A stretch of 64,000 nt of DNA, taken from positions 1-64,000 of the forward strand of contig NZ_SJSB01000014.1 of NCBI RefSeq assembly GCF_004352835.1, written 5' to 3'. Below the pieces are notes generated by a model. It was not told the origin of the DNA. It ran no database searches and saw only the letters and a list, made by a program, of their open reading frames with translations. A program made the position numbers and the translations under genes. This stretch comes from Marinomonas flavescens. Its GTDB lineage: Bacteria > Pseudomonadota > Gammaproteobacteria > Pseudomonadales > Marinomonadaceae. Below, in pieces: positions 1 through 7,926 of this stretch; positions within the stretch are counted from its first letter, which is position 1; every line of letters starts with the position of its first letter.

Positions 1-37
1 GGGACGAATAAACAATCGCCCAAGAAAGTGTCTAGGG

Positions 38-86
38 TTCAAGCAACCAGCTATGATTTTCAAGGAATTATGCTTGGTTGCTTGAA
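38..86. repeat. 12-bp inverted repeat with 25-nt spacer
   Basis: The arm TTCAAGCAACCA at 38-49 is perfectly complementary to TGGTTGCTTGAA at 75-86. No T-tract follows, so it is not a typical intrinsic terminator. It may be an end of a dispersed repeat or a structured 3' region of a gene lying left of the window. Function unknown. Confidence 0.5.
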
Positions 87-326
87 ATGAAAAGTGTCGC
101 ACTTCGGACTTGAATTCAGGTTTAAAGGGGATTATTAGCCTACAAAACTCATGTTATTCTCACTTACGAGAGCTATTTAAGAGAGGGCTATTGCAGAATT
201 TTTAAAAAATGGCGCCTGCTAATTTGGCTTGTTTACTCAATGCTCATCATCGACTCACAGTTTATTTTTAAGTGCTTCTCCACTTTTTATCCACAGCCGC
301 ATCGGTATCGTGAAGTAGACCTGAAA

Positions 327-356
327 AAGCCACGATAACGTGTGCTATCGTGGCTT
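327..356 (-). terminator. Intrinsic terminator of glyQS
   Basis: An 11-bp perfect stem (AAGCCACGATA / TATCGTGGCTT) encloses an 8-nt loop. Read on the minus strand it is followed by a run of five T, about 60 bp past the synthetase stop codon. Confidence 0.85.
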
Positions 357-413
357 GTTAGAAACTACTTTTATGCGACTAGATGTTATCTAGGCGCATA
401 ACACATCAGCAAA

Positions 414-1790
414 TTAGTTTTGATTGATGAAGTAGTTGATCACGTAAGCTGGAAGATCCGCTGCGTTTACTACAATTTGTTCCATCGTATCACGATCACG
501 AACGGTCACTGGTGCGCCTTCTTTTTCGATTGAATCGAAATCGACTGTGACACAGATAGGCGTACCGACTTCGTCATGACGACGGTAGCCTTTACCAACG
601 TTACCGGTGTTTTCATAAAGAATGCGACCCAAGCCCAATTTCTGAAGCTTGTTTTTCAATTCTTTCGCAAGCGCTACGATTTCTGGCTTATTCTTTTTAA
701 GAGGCATGATAGCGACTTTAATCGGCGCTAGATGTGGCTTAAATTTAAGAACCGTACGAGTCGTGCCATTTGGAAGCTCTTCTTCAGTATAAGCTTCTGT
801 CATCACGGCTAATAAACCGCGCTCTAGACCAGCAGAAGGTTCGATACAGAAAGGCACTTCCCATTTACCGGCTTCTAGATCTCGAATCGCCAGTTTCGTT
901 GTCGAATGCTCGTTCTTTTTCACTTTCGCATACAGATCAAACTCTTCTTGTGCTTTTGTATGAGAGCCTAGATCGTAATCGGTACGGTTAGCGACACCTT
1001 CTAGTTCTTCAAAACCATGTGGAAACTTGTATAAAATATCCACTGTTGATTTTGAATAATGCGCTAGGTCATCACCCGTTACGTATTCGAATTCAATGTT
1101 TTCTTCTGTAAGGCCTTGGTCCAACCACCACTGTTTACGTGTTTTGACCCAAAACTCATGCCATTTTTCGTCTTCACCTGGCTTACAGAAAAATTCCAAT
1201 TCCATTTGTTCAAATTCACGAACACGGAAGATAAAGTTACGTGGCGTAATTTCGTTACGGAATGATTTACCAATCTGTGCAATACCAAATGGCAGCGTAC
1301 GAGAAGTAGAGTCCACTACGTTTTTGAAGTTTGTAAAAATACCTTGTGCCGTTTCTGGGCGAAGGTAAGTGTAAGACTCTTCGTTAACCATCGGGCCAAC
1401 GTTCGTTTTAAACATCAAATTGAAATCACGAGGCTCAGTGACATTAGTAGAACCACAATTGTCACAGACTTTAATGTCTTTCATGTGATCAGCACGCATG
1501 CGTGATTTACATTCGTGGCAATCTACCATTGGATCGGTGAAGGTATCTTCATGTCCTGAGTATTTGTAGACGTTTTTATTTTGGATGATAGCGGCATCTA
1601 AGCCTTCTACATCATCACGTTCATAAACCATCGAACGCCACCAAGCCGCTTTTAGGTTGTTTTTTAATTCAATACCTAACGGACCGTAATCGTAAGCACC
1701 TTGCATACCACCGTAGATTTCACTGCCTTGGAAAATAAATCCGCGACGTTTACACAGGGAAACGAGTTCATCCATTGTTTTAGCTGGCAT
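414..1790 (-). CDS. glyQS: Glycyl-tRNA synthetase, single-chain alpha2 type
   Basis: Class II synthetase that charges tRNA-Gly with glycine in the cytosol. The protein shows the N-terminal core with [16 protein letters not shown], the motif 2 stretch [21 protein letters not shown], a four-Cys zinc-ribbon insertion (CHEC near residue 90, CDNC near 110), and the C-terminal anticodon-binding domain beginning near residue 355 ([11 protein letters not shown]). This is the homodimeric form of about 460 residues found in Gram-positives, archaea and eukaryotes, not the GlyQ+GlyS heterotetramer usual in gammaproteobacteria. I chose the ATG at 1790 because the longer reading would begin with TTG and an AAGGTG lies about 12 nt upstream of the ATG. 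It is monocistronic, with its own terminator. Identity is sure; transfer is inferred. Confidence 0.95.
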   Translation of the reverse strand: MPAKTMDELVSLCKRRGFIFQGSEIYGGMQGAYDYGPLGIELKNNLKAAWWRSMVYERDDVEGLDAAIIQNKNVYKYSGHEDTFTDPMVDCHECKSRMRADHMKDIKVCDNCGSTNVTEPRDFNLMFKTNVGPMVNEESYTYLRPETAQGIFTNFKNVVDSTSRTLPFGIAQIGKSFRNEITPRNFIFRVREFEQMELEFFCKPGEDEKWHEFWVKTRKQWWLDQGLTEENIEFEYVTGDDLAHYSKSTVDILYKFPHGFEELEGVANRTDYDLGSHTKAQEEFDLYAKVKKNEHSTTKLAIRDLEAGKWEVPFCIEPSAGLERGLLAVMTEAYTEEELPNGTTRTVLKFKPHLAPIKVAIMPLKKNKPEIVALAKELKNKLQKLGLGRILYENTGNVGKGYRRHDEVGTPICVTVDFDSIEKEGAPVTVRDRDTMEQIVVNAADLPAYVINYFINQN

Positions 1791-2112
1791 TTCTAAACAC
1801 ACCTTAAGCAAATTCGTTAGTAGAAAAGACGCTTCATATACAGGAAGCGAATATCAAATATTATCATAATGACACATTGTACTCTGTGGCCGAATTTCGC
1901 TCAATGGCGATTACTCGGGAAAATAACTCGCATTTCTTATCGTCTACAACAATAGAATTCCCTATCTATATAAACGCAGAGCAGAGAAATCATAAAAGTT
2001 CTCTTATTTACACTTAAAAAGCATCAAATAGGATCATCATCAGGTGATTTTGTCTTCATTATGTAAGATAATTCGTATTAATTACACATTTGAAACATCA
2101 CTAGGATTTACC

Positions 2113-2556
2113 ATGCGTTCATCGTCTACTCCCATTTTTCTTTTTGGCCTTTTTGGAGTGCTGCCATTTTTAGTGTGGACAATTCTCGCCATGACAGACA
2201 CCAGAATGATGGGATACACAGGTGTTCAACTCTTTGCTAGCTATGGCGCCATCATTTTAAGCTTCTTTAATGGTGTTATATTTGGACAGGTTTTAGAAAA
2301 TTCTCAAGGACCTTATAGCCGTCGCATCATGATGTTTACTCATCTCATCACGATCTTGGCTTGGGGCACTATTTTAATGGGCGTACCCACTCTTGCTATC
2401 GTGGTGTTACTGCTCGGCTTTATCTCAACCTTTTGGCTAGAAATTCGCTGCCTCAAATTATTATTTTCTAACAATTCCGGTCATTCTAAGATCCGCTTTG
2501 CTCTCATCACCGTAGTATGTGTTTTACACATATTAGTGATTTTTCCTCAATATTAG
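2113..2556 (+). CDS. DUF3429-family inner membrane protein
   Basis: A small hydrophobic protein of 147 residues with about four to five predicted membrane segments (near residues 7-27, 37-55, 75-93, 97-115 and 128-145). The pattern FGLFGVLPF, then ASYGAIILSFFNGVIFG matches the DUF3429 family, whose function is unknown. An upstream extension to 2044 is open but lacks a signal for initiation, while the ATG at 2113 starts directly before the first membrane segment. It begins a co-directional run with the DCC protein 33 bp downstream, suggesting one transcript. Confidence 0.75.
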   Translation: MRSSSTPIFLFGLFGVLPFLVWTILAMTDTRMMGYTGVQLFASYGAIILSFFNGVIFGQVLENSQGPYSRRIMMFTHLITILAWGTILMGVPTLAIVVLLLGFISTFWLEIRCLKLLFSNNSGHSKIRFALITVVCVLHILVIFPQY

Positions 2557-2589
2557 TGGAGAAAGCATTAACGTTTCGGAGCGATTGGA

Positions 2590-2964
2590 ATGTTGACAGT
2601 TTTTTATGATGGTAATTGCCCCCTCTGTCTTAGAGAGATGATAGCGTTAAAGGAATACGATCAAGATAATCTCTTACAACTAGAAAACATTTATGACGAG
2701 TCATTTAATACTCGTTTCCCTCACATCGACCCTATTCGTGCTGATAAAATTTTGCATGGACAATGGGAAGATGGCACCTTGATTTTTGGCTTAGAGGTAA
2801 CCTGTTCAGCATGGAAACTGGTAGGAAAACATAAATGGATTCAGGTACTACGCTGGCCTTTTATCAAGCCGATTGCTAACGTGGGGTACCGGTTTTTTGC
2901 TCGTTATCGTCACTCTATTGCAGCGGTAATATCAGGCAAGCGCGCCTGTGATCGCTGTAAATAA
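2590..2964 (+). CDS. DCC-family (DUF393) thiol-disulfide oxidoreductase-like protein
   Basis: A 124-residue protein with the family signature near the N terminus, FYDGNCPLCLREM (residues 5-17), containing the thioredoxin-like CxxC pair and the preceding Asp that gives the DxxCxxC name. DUF393 proteins are predicted redox enzymes, but no substrate is known. A second Cys pair (CDRC) sits at the extreme C terminus, which could be a resolving or metal-binding pair. It lies in tandem with the DUF3429 gene; the two families occur near each other in several marine gammaproteobacteria by my recollection, which would need checking. Confidence 0.85.
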   Translation: MLTVFYDGNCPLCLREMIALKEYDQDNLLQLENIYDESFNTRFPHIDPIRADKILHGQWEDGTLIFGLEVTCSAWKLVGKHKWIQVLRWPFIKPIANVGYRFFARYRHSIAAVISGKRACDRCK

Positions 2965-3029
2965 GACACATAAGGTGCAAAGTAGACACCAAGCTATACC
3001 TGAAAATGTAAACTTTTGAGGATCATGCA

Positions 3030-3764
3030 ATGTCTTTTAACGCCCTTATCATTGGTGCGAGCAGTTCCATTGCCCAAGCGGCCGTCACTCTTTTAGCTGA
3101 TAATCCAGAGTGTCGACGCATTTTTACCGTCAGCCAGTGTCCGCTTAATTTTTCCACAAACAAAGTAACCCCACTACTGTGCGATTACAGTGATAGTTCA
3201 ATACATAATATTTGTAAGACGCTAAAACCTTATGCTGGCAGCATCACTCAAGTGCTTATCTGTAACGGTATACTTCATACTAATGGGCTTAATAATCAGC
3301 CGATCATGCCAGAAAAAAAACTTGAAGATATTAATACCGAGCAGCTTATTCACTTATATCACTGCAATACTGTTGTCCCCATGCTCTGGATCAGTCACTT
3401 ACTTCCTCTTCTGATAAGCGAACAATCCGTGAAAATGGCAGTATTTAGCGCTCGGATCGGTAGTATTTCAGACAATAAAACGGGGGGATGGTATAGCTAT
3501 CGCGCTTCTAAAGCGGCCTTAAATATGCTGATACAAACCAGTTCGATTGAATACGCTAGGCGCGCACCAAATGTGAAGCTTGTTGCCTTTCATCCAGGCA
3601 CCACCGACACACCCTTGTCTAAGCCTTTTCAGAGATCGGTTCCCAAAGAAAAACTATTTACCCCAGAGTTTGTAGCGAAAAGGTTATTATTCGTTCTTGA
3701 TGAAGCAGAAGTAGACCAAAAAGCCGCCTACCTAGACTGGAATAACATGCCAATAAATTGGTAA
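3030..3764 (+). CDS. Short-chain dehydrogenase/reductase, CsgA (C-factor)-like
   Basis: A 244-residue SDR. The N-terminal Rossmann nucleotide site reads IGASSSIAQAA (residues 8-18), the NAG-like position is CNG near residue 78, and the catalytic tetrad includes Ser 140 region (FSAR) and the YRASK motif near residue 153. The PGTTDTPLSKPF loop after the active site is typical of the C-factor-like SDR subgroup, often annotated as cell-cell signalling homologues. Substrate unknown. A GAGGA precedes the ATG at a good distance. It probably shares a transcript with the genes on either side. Confidence 0.85.
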   Translation: MSFNALIIGASSSIAQAAVTLLADNPECRRIFTVSQCPLNFSTNKVTPLLCDYSDSSIHNICKTLKPYAGSITQVLICNGILHTNGLNNQPIMPEKKLEDINTEQLIHLYHCNTVVPMLWISHLLPLLISEQSVKMAVFSARIGSISDNKTGGWYSYRASKAALNMLIQTSSIEYARRAPNVKLVAFHPGTTDTPLSKPFQRSVPKEKLFTPEFVAKRLLFVLDEAEVDQKAAYLDWNNMPINW

Positions 3765-3803
3765 TACTAAGACATTTTTCTAAAAAATAAGACGAGACCA
3801 TTT

Positions 3804-4268
3804 ATGGGTGAAATTGATCCAACTGACCGAAAGATTCTAAAATTATTGCAAATGAATGCCAGCTTAACCGCGACCGAGGTCGCAGAACGCGTTGGTTTAT
3901 CTCAATCACCTTGCTGGCGGCGCATTAACCGACTGCAACAAGAAGGGTTTATTCAGTCCACACAGGCAATTGTAAACCGTCATAAAGTCGGATTGGATAT
4001 CGTTGTTTTAGTTAATATTAAGCTGTCTTCACATGGTCGAAAAATGCTGGATGAATTTGAGCAGGCTATTGTCGATTTTTCAGAAGTAGTGGAATGTTGG
4101 ACGATTTCAGGCGCCATGGATTACAGCTTACGTGTAGTGGCAAAAAACATTGGTAGTTATGAAACCTTCTTACGCAGCAAGCTATTGCAGCTGCCTCATA
4201 TCCAAGAAGCACAAAGCCATTTCACCATGCGCGAAGTCAAGAACGTCACCCAGCTTCCTTTAGACTAG
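3804..4268 (+). CDS. Lrp/AsnC-family transcriptional regulator
   Basis: A 154-residue protein of canonical Lrp length. The N-terminal winged helix-turn-helix (LKLLQMNASLTATEVAERVG, then LSQSPCWRRINRLQ, residues 12-45) is followed by the RAM/ligand-binding domain (about 65-150) with VECWTISGAMDYSLRV. This family senses amino acids and forms octamers on DNA. It follows the SDR by 39 bp and is probably co-transcribed. The targets are not indicated by the sequence. Confidence 0.9.
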   Translation: MGEIDPTDRKILKLLQMNASLTATEVAERVGLSQSPCWRRINRLQQEGFIQSTQAIVNRHKVGLDIVVLVNIKLSSHGRKMLDEFEQAIVDFSEVVECWTISGAMDYSLRVVAKNIGSYETFLRSKLLQLPHIQEAQSHFTMREVKNVTQLPLD

Positions 4269-4324
4269 AAACGTCGCATTATATCGAGACAGCAAGGTGA
4301 CAAAAGGCTTTGCTCTATTATCGG

Positions 4325-4585
4325 TTATTTAAGCAGTGGATCATCTTTAGGAAGGTGTTTTTGAATCCACAATGCTAATTTATGCTTCATACTTGGCAAA
4401 TCTTCTTTATCGGCCGGTAATGCCACAATCAACTTATCCAACACTAACAGGCGATAGATGGCCTCGGTTTTTTCATTGGCAGACATAGTCGATGAAAAAC
4501 CTTCGTAGCCTCGTTTAAGTGCATAATTTTCACCGACTTGTATGGCTTTTTTACTCAGCCCTGCTTCATTTTTAATCTTTTTCAT
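4325..4585 (-). CDS. DUF5062-family small protein
   Basis: An 86-residue soluble protein recognised as DUF5062, a small family of marine gammaproteobacteria (Vibrio, Marinomonas) with no known function. The sequence has a helical look (KKAIQVGENYALKRGYEGF, then EAIYRLLVLDKLIVALP) and ends with a basic-acidic tail. I chose the ATG at 4585: a GAGGA sits 6 nt upstream, inside what would be the coding part of the longer reading from 4597. Two ATTGTCGAC sites (4627-4639, 4657-4669) lie in its promoter region, so the adjacent GntR regulator may control it too. Confidence 0.75.
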   Translation of the reverse strand: MKKIKNEAGLSKKAIQVGENYALKRGYEGFSSTMSANEKTEAIYRLLVLDKLIVALPADKEDLPSMKHKLALWIQKHLPKDDPLLK

Positions 4586-4626
4586 CTTTGTCCTCATCTA
4601 TTCGTGTATTTGCTCACTAAAGAGTG

Positions 4627-4639
4627 ATTGTCGACTTAT
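4627..4639. promoter_or_regulatory. ATTGTCGAC site 1 (half-conserved GntR operator)
   Basis: ATTGTCGACTTAT matches the left arm and core of the palindrome found at 4841 and 4894, with the right arm degenerated. It lies about 42 bp upstream of the DUF5062 start. Its centre is 30 bp from site 2. Confidence 0.5.
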
Positions 4640-4656
4640 TCCATGGAACAAGGGAA

Positions 4657-4669
4657 ATTGTCGACACAT
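4657..4669. promoter_or_regulatory. ATTGTCGAC site 2 (GntR operator candidate)
   Basis: ATTGTCGACACAT keeps the first ten positions of the palindrome. It sits 30 bp (centre to centre) from site 1, about three helical turns, which would put both on the same DNA face. Confidence 0.55.
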
Positions 4670-4840
4670 TAGCTCAAATCACAGTTTGAAATATTTTCCT
4701 GACTCTAGCAGCTTTTTGCATTTTGCCAAATATTTCTACCCAATAAAGCGTAAAAAACGATTATAAACAAAACCTTGAGTACATTTAGTGAAACCTTAAG
4801 CGTCTTATATGAGACTAAAGGATAATCTAAAAACACAGAA

Positions 4841-4852
4841 ATTGTCGACAAT
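4841..4852. promoter_or_regulatory. Perfect palindrome ATTGTCGACAAT (GntR operator candidate)
   Basis: ATTGTCGACAAT is a perfect 12-bp palindrome 88 bp upstream of the gntR start codon. FadR-subfamily GntR dimers bind short palindromes of this kind (typically TGGT-N-ACCA or TTGTnnACAA-like), so it is a strong candidate for autoregulation of the prp operon. Confidence 0.65.
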
Positions 4853-4893
4853 CTAGCTTGAAAAAGGGGCCAAACAAGATTATAAATAAGCAT

Positions 4894-4905
4894 ATTGTCG
4901 ACAAT
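4894..4905. promoter_or_regulatory. Perfect palindrome ATTGTCGACAAT, promoter-proximal copy
   Basis: A second exact copy of the 12-bp palindrome, 34 bp upstream of the gntR ATG and 53 bp (about five turns) from the copy at 4841. At this position a bound repressor would block transcription of gntR-prpBCD. Confidence 0.65.
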
Positions 4906-4939
4906 GTGATGTTTTGTTTCCTTATGAGTAGCGCTTTTT

Positions 4940-5626
4940 ATGAATAACCTTGTTTCCATCAAATCTGCCACGCTGTCTGAAGACATTGCGCAGCAACTTA
5001 GCAATGCCATCGTGCAAGGCGACATTCCGCAAGGCAGTAAAATTTCTGAACCAGAACTCGCTAAACAATACGGCGTTTCTCGAGGCCCTCTTAGAGAGGC
5101 CATCGTTAAATTAGAAGGGCTTGGCTTGGTTACTCGCACTGCTAATGTCGGCGCGCGCGTTATCCAGTTAAATACGCAAGACATGCTAGACACTTTTAGC
5201 ATGCGTGAAGCATTAGAAGGTATGGCAGCCAGACTAGCAGCGACGTCGATGCCGCGTAACGAAGTGAATCGTTTGTATGCGCTGCTCGATAAACACCAAG
5301 CCTACTTAGATGACAATCAAGACGAGCATTATGTCCAGCAAGGTGGCAATGATGACTTTCATTTACGCATCATTCATGCCAGTGGCAACGCCAAACTGGT
5401 CCGTCTGCTGACCGAAGAATTATACGCGGTGATTCGAATGTATCGCCGCCATACTGCTGATCAACGCAGTGACCCGCGCCAAGCATTACGTGAACATCGC
5501 GCGATCTTAGACGCCATTGCTAATCACGAAGGCGACCTCGCCGAGCTGCTGATGCGTCGCCATATCAGTCGGGCCAGTCATTTATTAAAGCAAGCGATGG
5601 AACTCAGTTCTCTCGCTTCTCAATAA
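4940..5626 (+). CDS. GntR-family (FadR/FCD) regulator of the prp operon
   Basis: A 228-residue repressor with an N-terminal winged helix (residues 10-75; GSKISEPELAKQYGVSRGPL is the recognition helix region) and a C-terminal FCD ligand-binding helical domain (about 85-220) with the metal/ligand residues DFHLRIIHASGN and LREHRAIL...H. It is 43 bp ahead of prpB and in line with prpBCD, so it is probably the propionate/2-methylcitrate-responsive repressor, replacing the sigma-54-type PrpR of enterics. Palindromes at 4841 and 4894 in its own promoter support autoregulation. The ligand is inferred from context only. Confidence 0.88.
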   Translation: MNNLVSIKSATLSEDIAQQLSNAIVQGDIPQGSKISEPELAKQYGVSRGPLREAIVKLEGLGLVTRTANVGARVIQLNTQDMLDTFSMREALEGMAARLAATSMPRNEVNRLYALLDKHQAYLDDNQDEHYVQQGGNDDFHLRIIHASGNAKLVRLLTEELYAVIRMYRRHTADQRSDPRQALREHRAILDAIANHEGDLAELLMRRHISRASHLLKQAMELSSLASQ

Positions 5627-5668
5627 GTCGACCCCCGTTTATTCGAATAACAAAAAGAGAGCCAGATC

Positions 5669-6559
5669 ATGACTAATCTATCTGCCGGTGCCCGTTTTAG
5701 AAAAGCGGTTCAAACACAATCTCCATTGCAAGTCGTTGGCACTATCAACGCCTATTGCGCCATGATGGCCGAGCAAACCGGACACCATGCTATTTACTTA
5801 TCCGGTGGCGGTGTCGCCAATGCCTCGTATGGATTACCAGATTTAGGCATGACCGATTTGCACGATGTGCTGGAAGACGTGCGTCGCATTACCTCGGCGT
5901 CTAACCTGCCGCTCTTAGTCGATATCGACACTGGCTTTGGTGGCGCATTTAATATCGCCAGAAGCGTTCAACAAATGGAACAAGCCGGTGCCGCAGCGGT
6001 TCACATTGAAGACCAAGTGCAACAAAAACGCTGTGGCCACCGCCCGAATAAAGCCATCGTCAGCCAGAATGAAATGGTCGACCGCGTGAAAGCTTGTGTT
6101 GATGCTCGCCGTAACGACGACTTTGTCATCATGGCGCGTACCGATGCCTTGGCAGTAGAAGGCATGGAATCCGCTATTGAGCGAGCCATTGCTTGTGTTG
6201 AAGCCGGTGCGGATATGATCTTCCCTGAAGCCATGATCACATTGGACCAATACAAAGAGTTTGTGGCGGCAGTGAATGTGCCAGTGTTGGCGAATATCAC
6301 TGAATTTGGTGCGACGCCATTGTTCAGTAAAGAAGAGTTAGCCAGCGCAGGGGTTGACCTCGTGCTTTATCCACTGAGTGCGTTTAGAGCAATGAACAAA
6401 GCGGCGCTTAATGTCTACCAGCATTTGTTAAACGACGGTCATCAACGTGCCACGGTAGACACTATGCAGACCCGCAACGAGCTCTACGATTTTCTTAACT
6501 ACCACGATTACGAAGACAAGCTAGACGCGCTTTTCTCAGAACAGAAAACGCAAAAATAA
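5669..6559 (+). CDS. prpB: 2-methylisocitrate lyase
   Basis: Cleaves 2-methylisocitrate to pyruvate and succinate, the last step of the methylcitrate cycle. The 296-residue protein is of the isocitrate lyase/PEP mutase fold: [17 protein letters not shown] (Mg-binding Asp residues near 86-90), the active-site loop [15 protein letters not shown] with catalytic KRCGH (about residues 118-122), and [12 protein letters not shown] near 153. The length and the KRCGH signature separate PrpB from larger isocitrate lyases. It is in the gntR-prpBCD operon. Confidence 0.96.
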   Translation: MTNLSAGARFRKAVQTQSPLQVVGTINAYCAMMAEQTGHHAIYLSGGGVANASYGLPDLGMTDLHDVLEDVRRITSASNLPLLVDIDTGFGGAFNIARSVQQMEQAGAAAVHIEDQVQQKRCGHRPNKAIVSQNEMVDRVKACVDARRNDDFVIMARTDALAVEGMESAIERAIACVEAGADMIFPEAMITLDQYKEFVAAVNVPVLANITEFGATPLFSKEELASAGVDLVLYPLSAFRAMNKAALNVYQHLLNDGHQRATVDTMQTRNELYDFLNYHDYEDKLDALFSEQKTQK

Positions 6560-6689
6560 GGTGCGTTTCACCTTATAAAAACCATGAAGAAAATTGCATA
6601 AAATAGATTGCATAAAAAGATCGTATAAAAAGACATAAAGCACAGTGAATAAATGATTTCTCAGCGAACAATAATAAAGGAGAGACGAC

Positions 6690-7832
6690 ATGGCTAAAGT
6701 ACTTTCTGGTGCCGGTTTACGTGGACAAAGTGCCGGTGAAACCGCCCTTTGTACGGTTGGTAAAGCGGCCGCAGGGTTGACCTATCGCGGTTACGACATT
6801 GATGTTCTAGCCGACCACGCAAGCTTTGAAGAAGTGGCGTATTTGTTACTCTACGGGGCCTTGCCTAACCGAGTTCAACTGCAAGACTACGAACAGAAAT
6901 TAATGCAATTGCGCAGCCTTCCTGAGCCACTCAAAGCGGCTTTAGAATTGATCCCTAAAGACGCACACCCAATGGATGTGATGCGCACAGGTTGTTCCTT
7001 CTTAGGCAATCTTGAACCAGAGCTAACGTCCGAGCAGCAGCCTTTTTCCGGCCAATTGTCCGCCGCGGATCGTCTGGTTGCTACCTTGCCAGCCATCGTG
7101 GTCTATTGGTATCGCTTTACCCATGATGGTGTGCGCATCGACACACAAAACCGTCATGTGCCATCACTGGCTGGCCATTTCCTGACCATGCTTCACGATA
7201 AAGAACCTAGCGCATTGCACACTAAAGTCATGAATGTGTCGCTGATTCTGTACGCTGAACATGAATTCAATGCGTCGACCTTTACCGCTCGTGTCTGCGC
7301 TTCTACCTTGTCGGACATGTACTCTTGTGTCACCGGCGCCATTGGCAGCTTACGCGGACCACTGCATGGTGGTGCAAACGAAGCGGCGATGGAGATGATT
7401 GAGCCTTGGCAATCGCCTGATGAAGCGGAAGCGGCGCTGATGGAAAAACTCGCCAATAAAGAAAAAGTCATGGGCTTTGGTCATGCGATTTACAGCGAAC
7501 GCGATCCGCGCAATGACATCATCAAAAAATGGTCTAAAAAACTCAGCGAAGAAACCGGCGACGACCACTTATACGCAGTGTCAGAACGTTGCGAAGCGGT
7601 TATGTGGCGCGAGAAAAAACTCTTCTGTAACGCCGATTTTTTCCATGCGAGTGCCTACCGTTTTATGGACATCCCAACCAAGTTGTTTACGCCTATTTTT
7701 GTCTGCTCGCGCATCACAGGATGGGCCGCTCACATTATGGAACAAAGAGCCAACAACCGGATTATTCGCCCTAGCGCAGATTATATCGGCCCAGATCACG
7801 CCGAGTGGGTGGAGATAGACAAGCGTCCATAA
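6690..7832 (+). CDS. prpC: 2-methylcitrate synthase
   Basis: Condenses propionyl-CoA with oxaloacetate to 2-methylcitrate. The 380-residue citrate synthase-fold protein shows the three catalytic regions: LHGGANEAAM (His near 227), GFGHAIYSERDPR (His near 263, Arg near 269) and the Asp region NADFFHASAY (near 313). The short length, without the N-terminal extension of GltA, fits PrpC. An AAAGGAGAG precedes the ATG. The 130-bp gap from prpB has several ATTGCATAAAA-like direct repeats and no gene. Confidence 0.95.
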   Translation: MAKVLSGAGLRGQSAGETALCTVGKAAAGLTYRGYDIDVLADHASFEEVAYLLLYGALPNRVQLQDYEQKLMQLRSLPEPLKAALELIPKDAHPMDVMRTGCSFLGNLEPELTSEQQPFSGQLSAADRLVATLPAIVVYWYRFTHDGVRIDTQNRHVPSLAGHFLTMLHDKEPSALHTKVMNVSLILYAEHEFNASTFTARVCASTLSDMYSCVTGAIGSLRGPLHGGANEAAMEMIEPWQSPDEAEAALMEKLANKEKVMGFGHAIYSERDPRNDIIKKWSKKLSEETGDDHLYAVSERCEAVMWREKKLFCNADFFHASAYRFMDIPTKLFTPIFVCSRITGWAAHIMEQRANNRIIRPSADYIGPDHAEWVEIDKRP

Positions 7833-7926
7833 ACCGATTTCAGCAGCGTATTTATCACTCTATTGATCACGTTATTGATTACTTTTTAATAACGTTAATA
7901 TCTTCTTAAAGTTTAAAGGAAAGCAC

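Larger units (their letters stand above)
1..413. other. Non-coding stretch downstream of glyQS
   Basis: No convincing gene is seen here. The stretch holds a 12-bp perfect inverted repeat (arms 38-49 and 75-86) and the terminator hairpin of the synthetase at 327-356. A TTATCCACA 9-mer occurs at about 287-295, alone and probably by chance. Confidence 0.6.
4586..4939. other. Divergent control region between DUF5062 and the prp regulator
   Basis: This 354-bp region contains no gene. It carries four copies of ATTGTCGAC, two near the DUF5062 start and two near the gntR start, the latter two being complete palindromes. It separates two divergent transcripts and is AT-rich. Confidence 0.7.

Noticed and set aside
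287-295. Single TTATCCACA 9-mer near the left edge
   Set aside because: Isolated copy without neighbours; expected by chance in AT-rich DNA.
5915-6300. Minus-strand open frames inside prpB
   Set aside because: Shadow frames opposite a well-supported enzyme; no homology.
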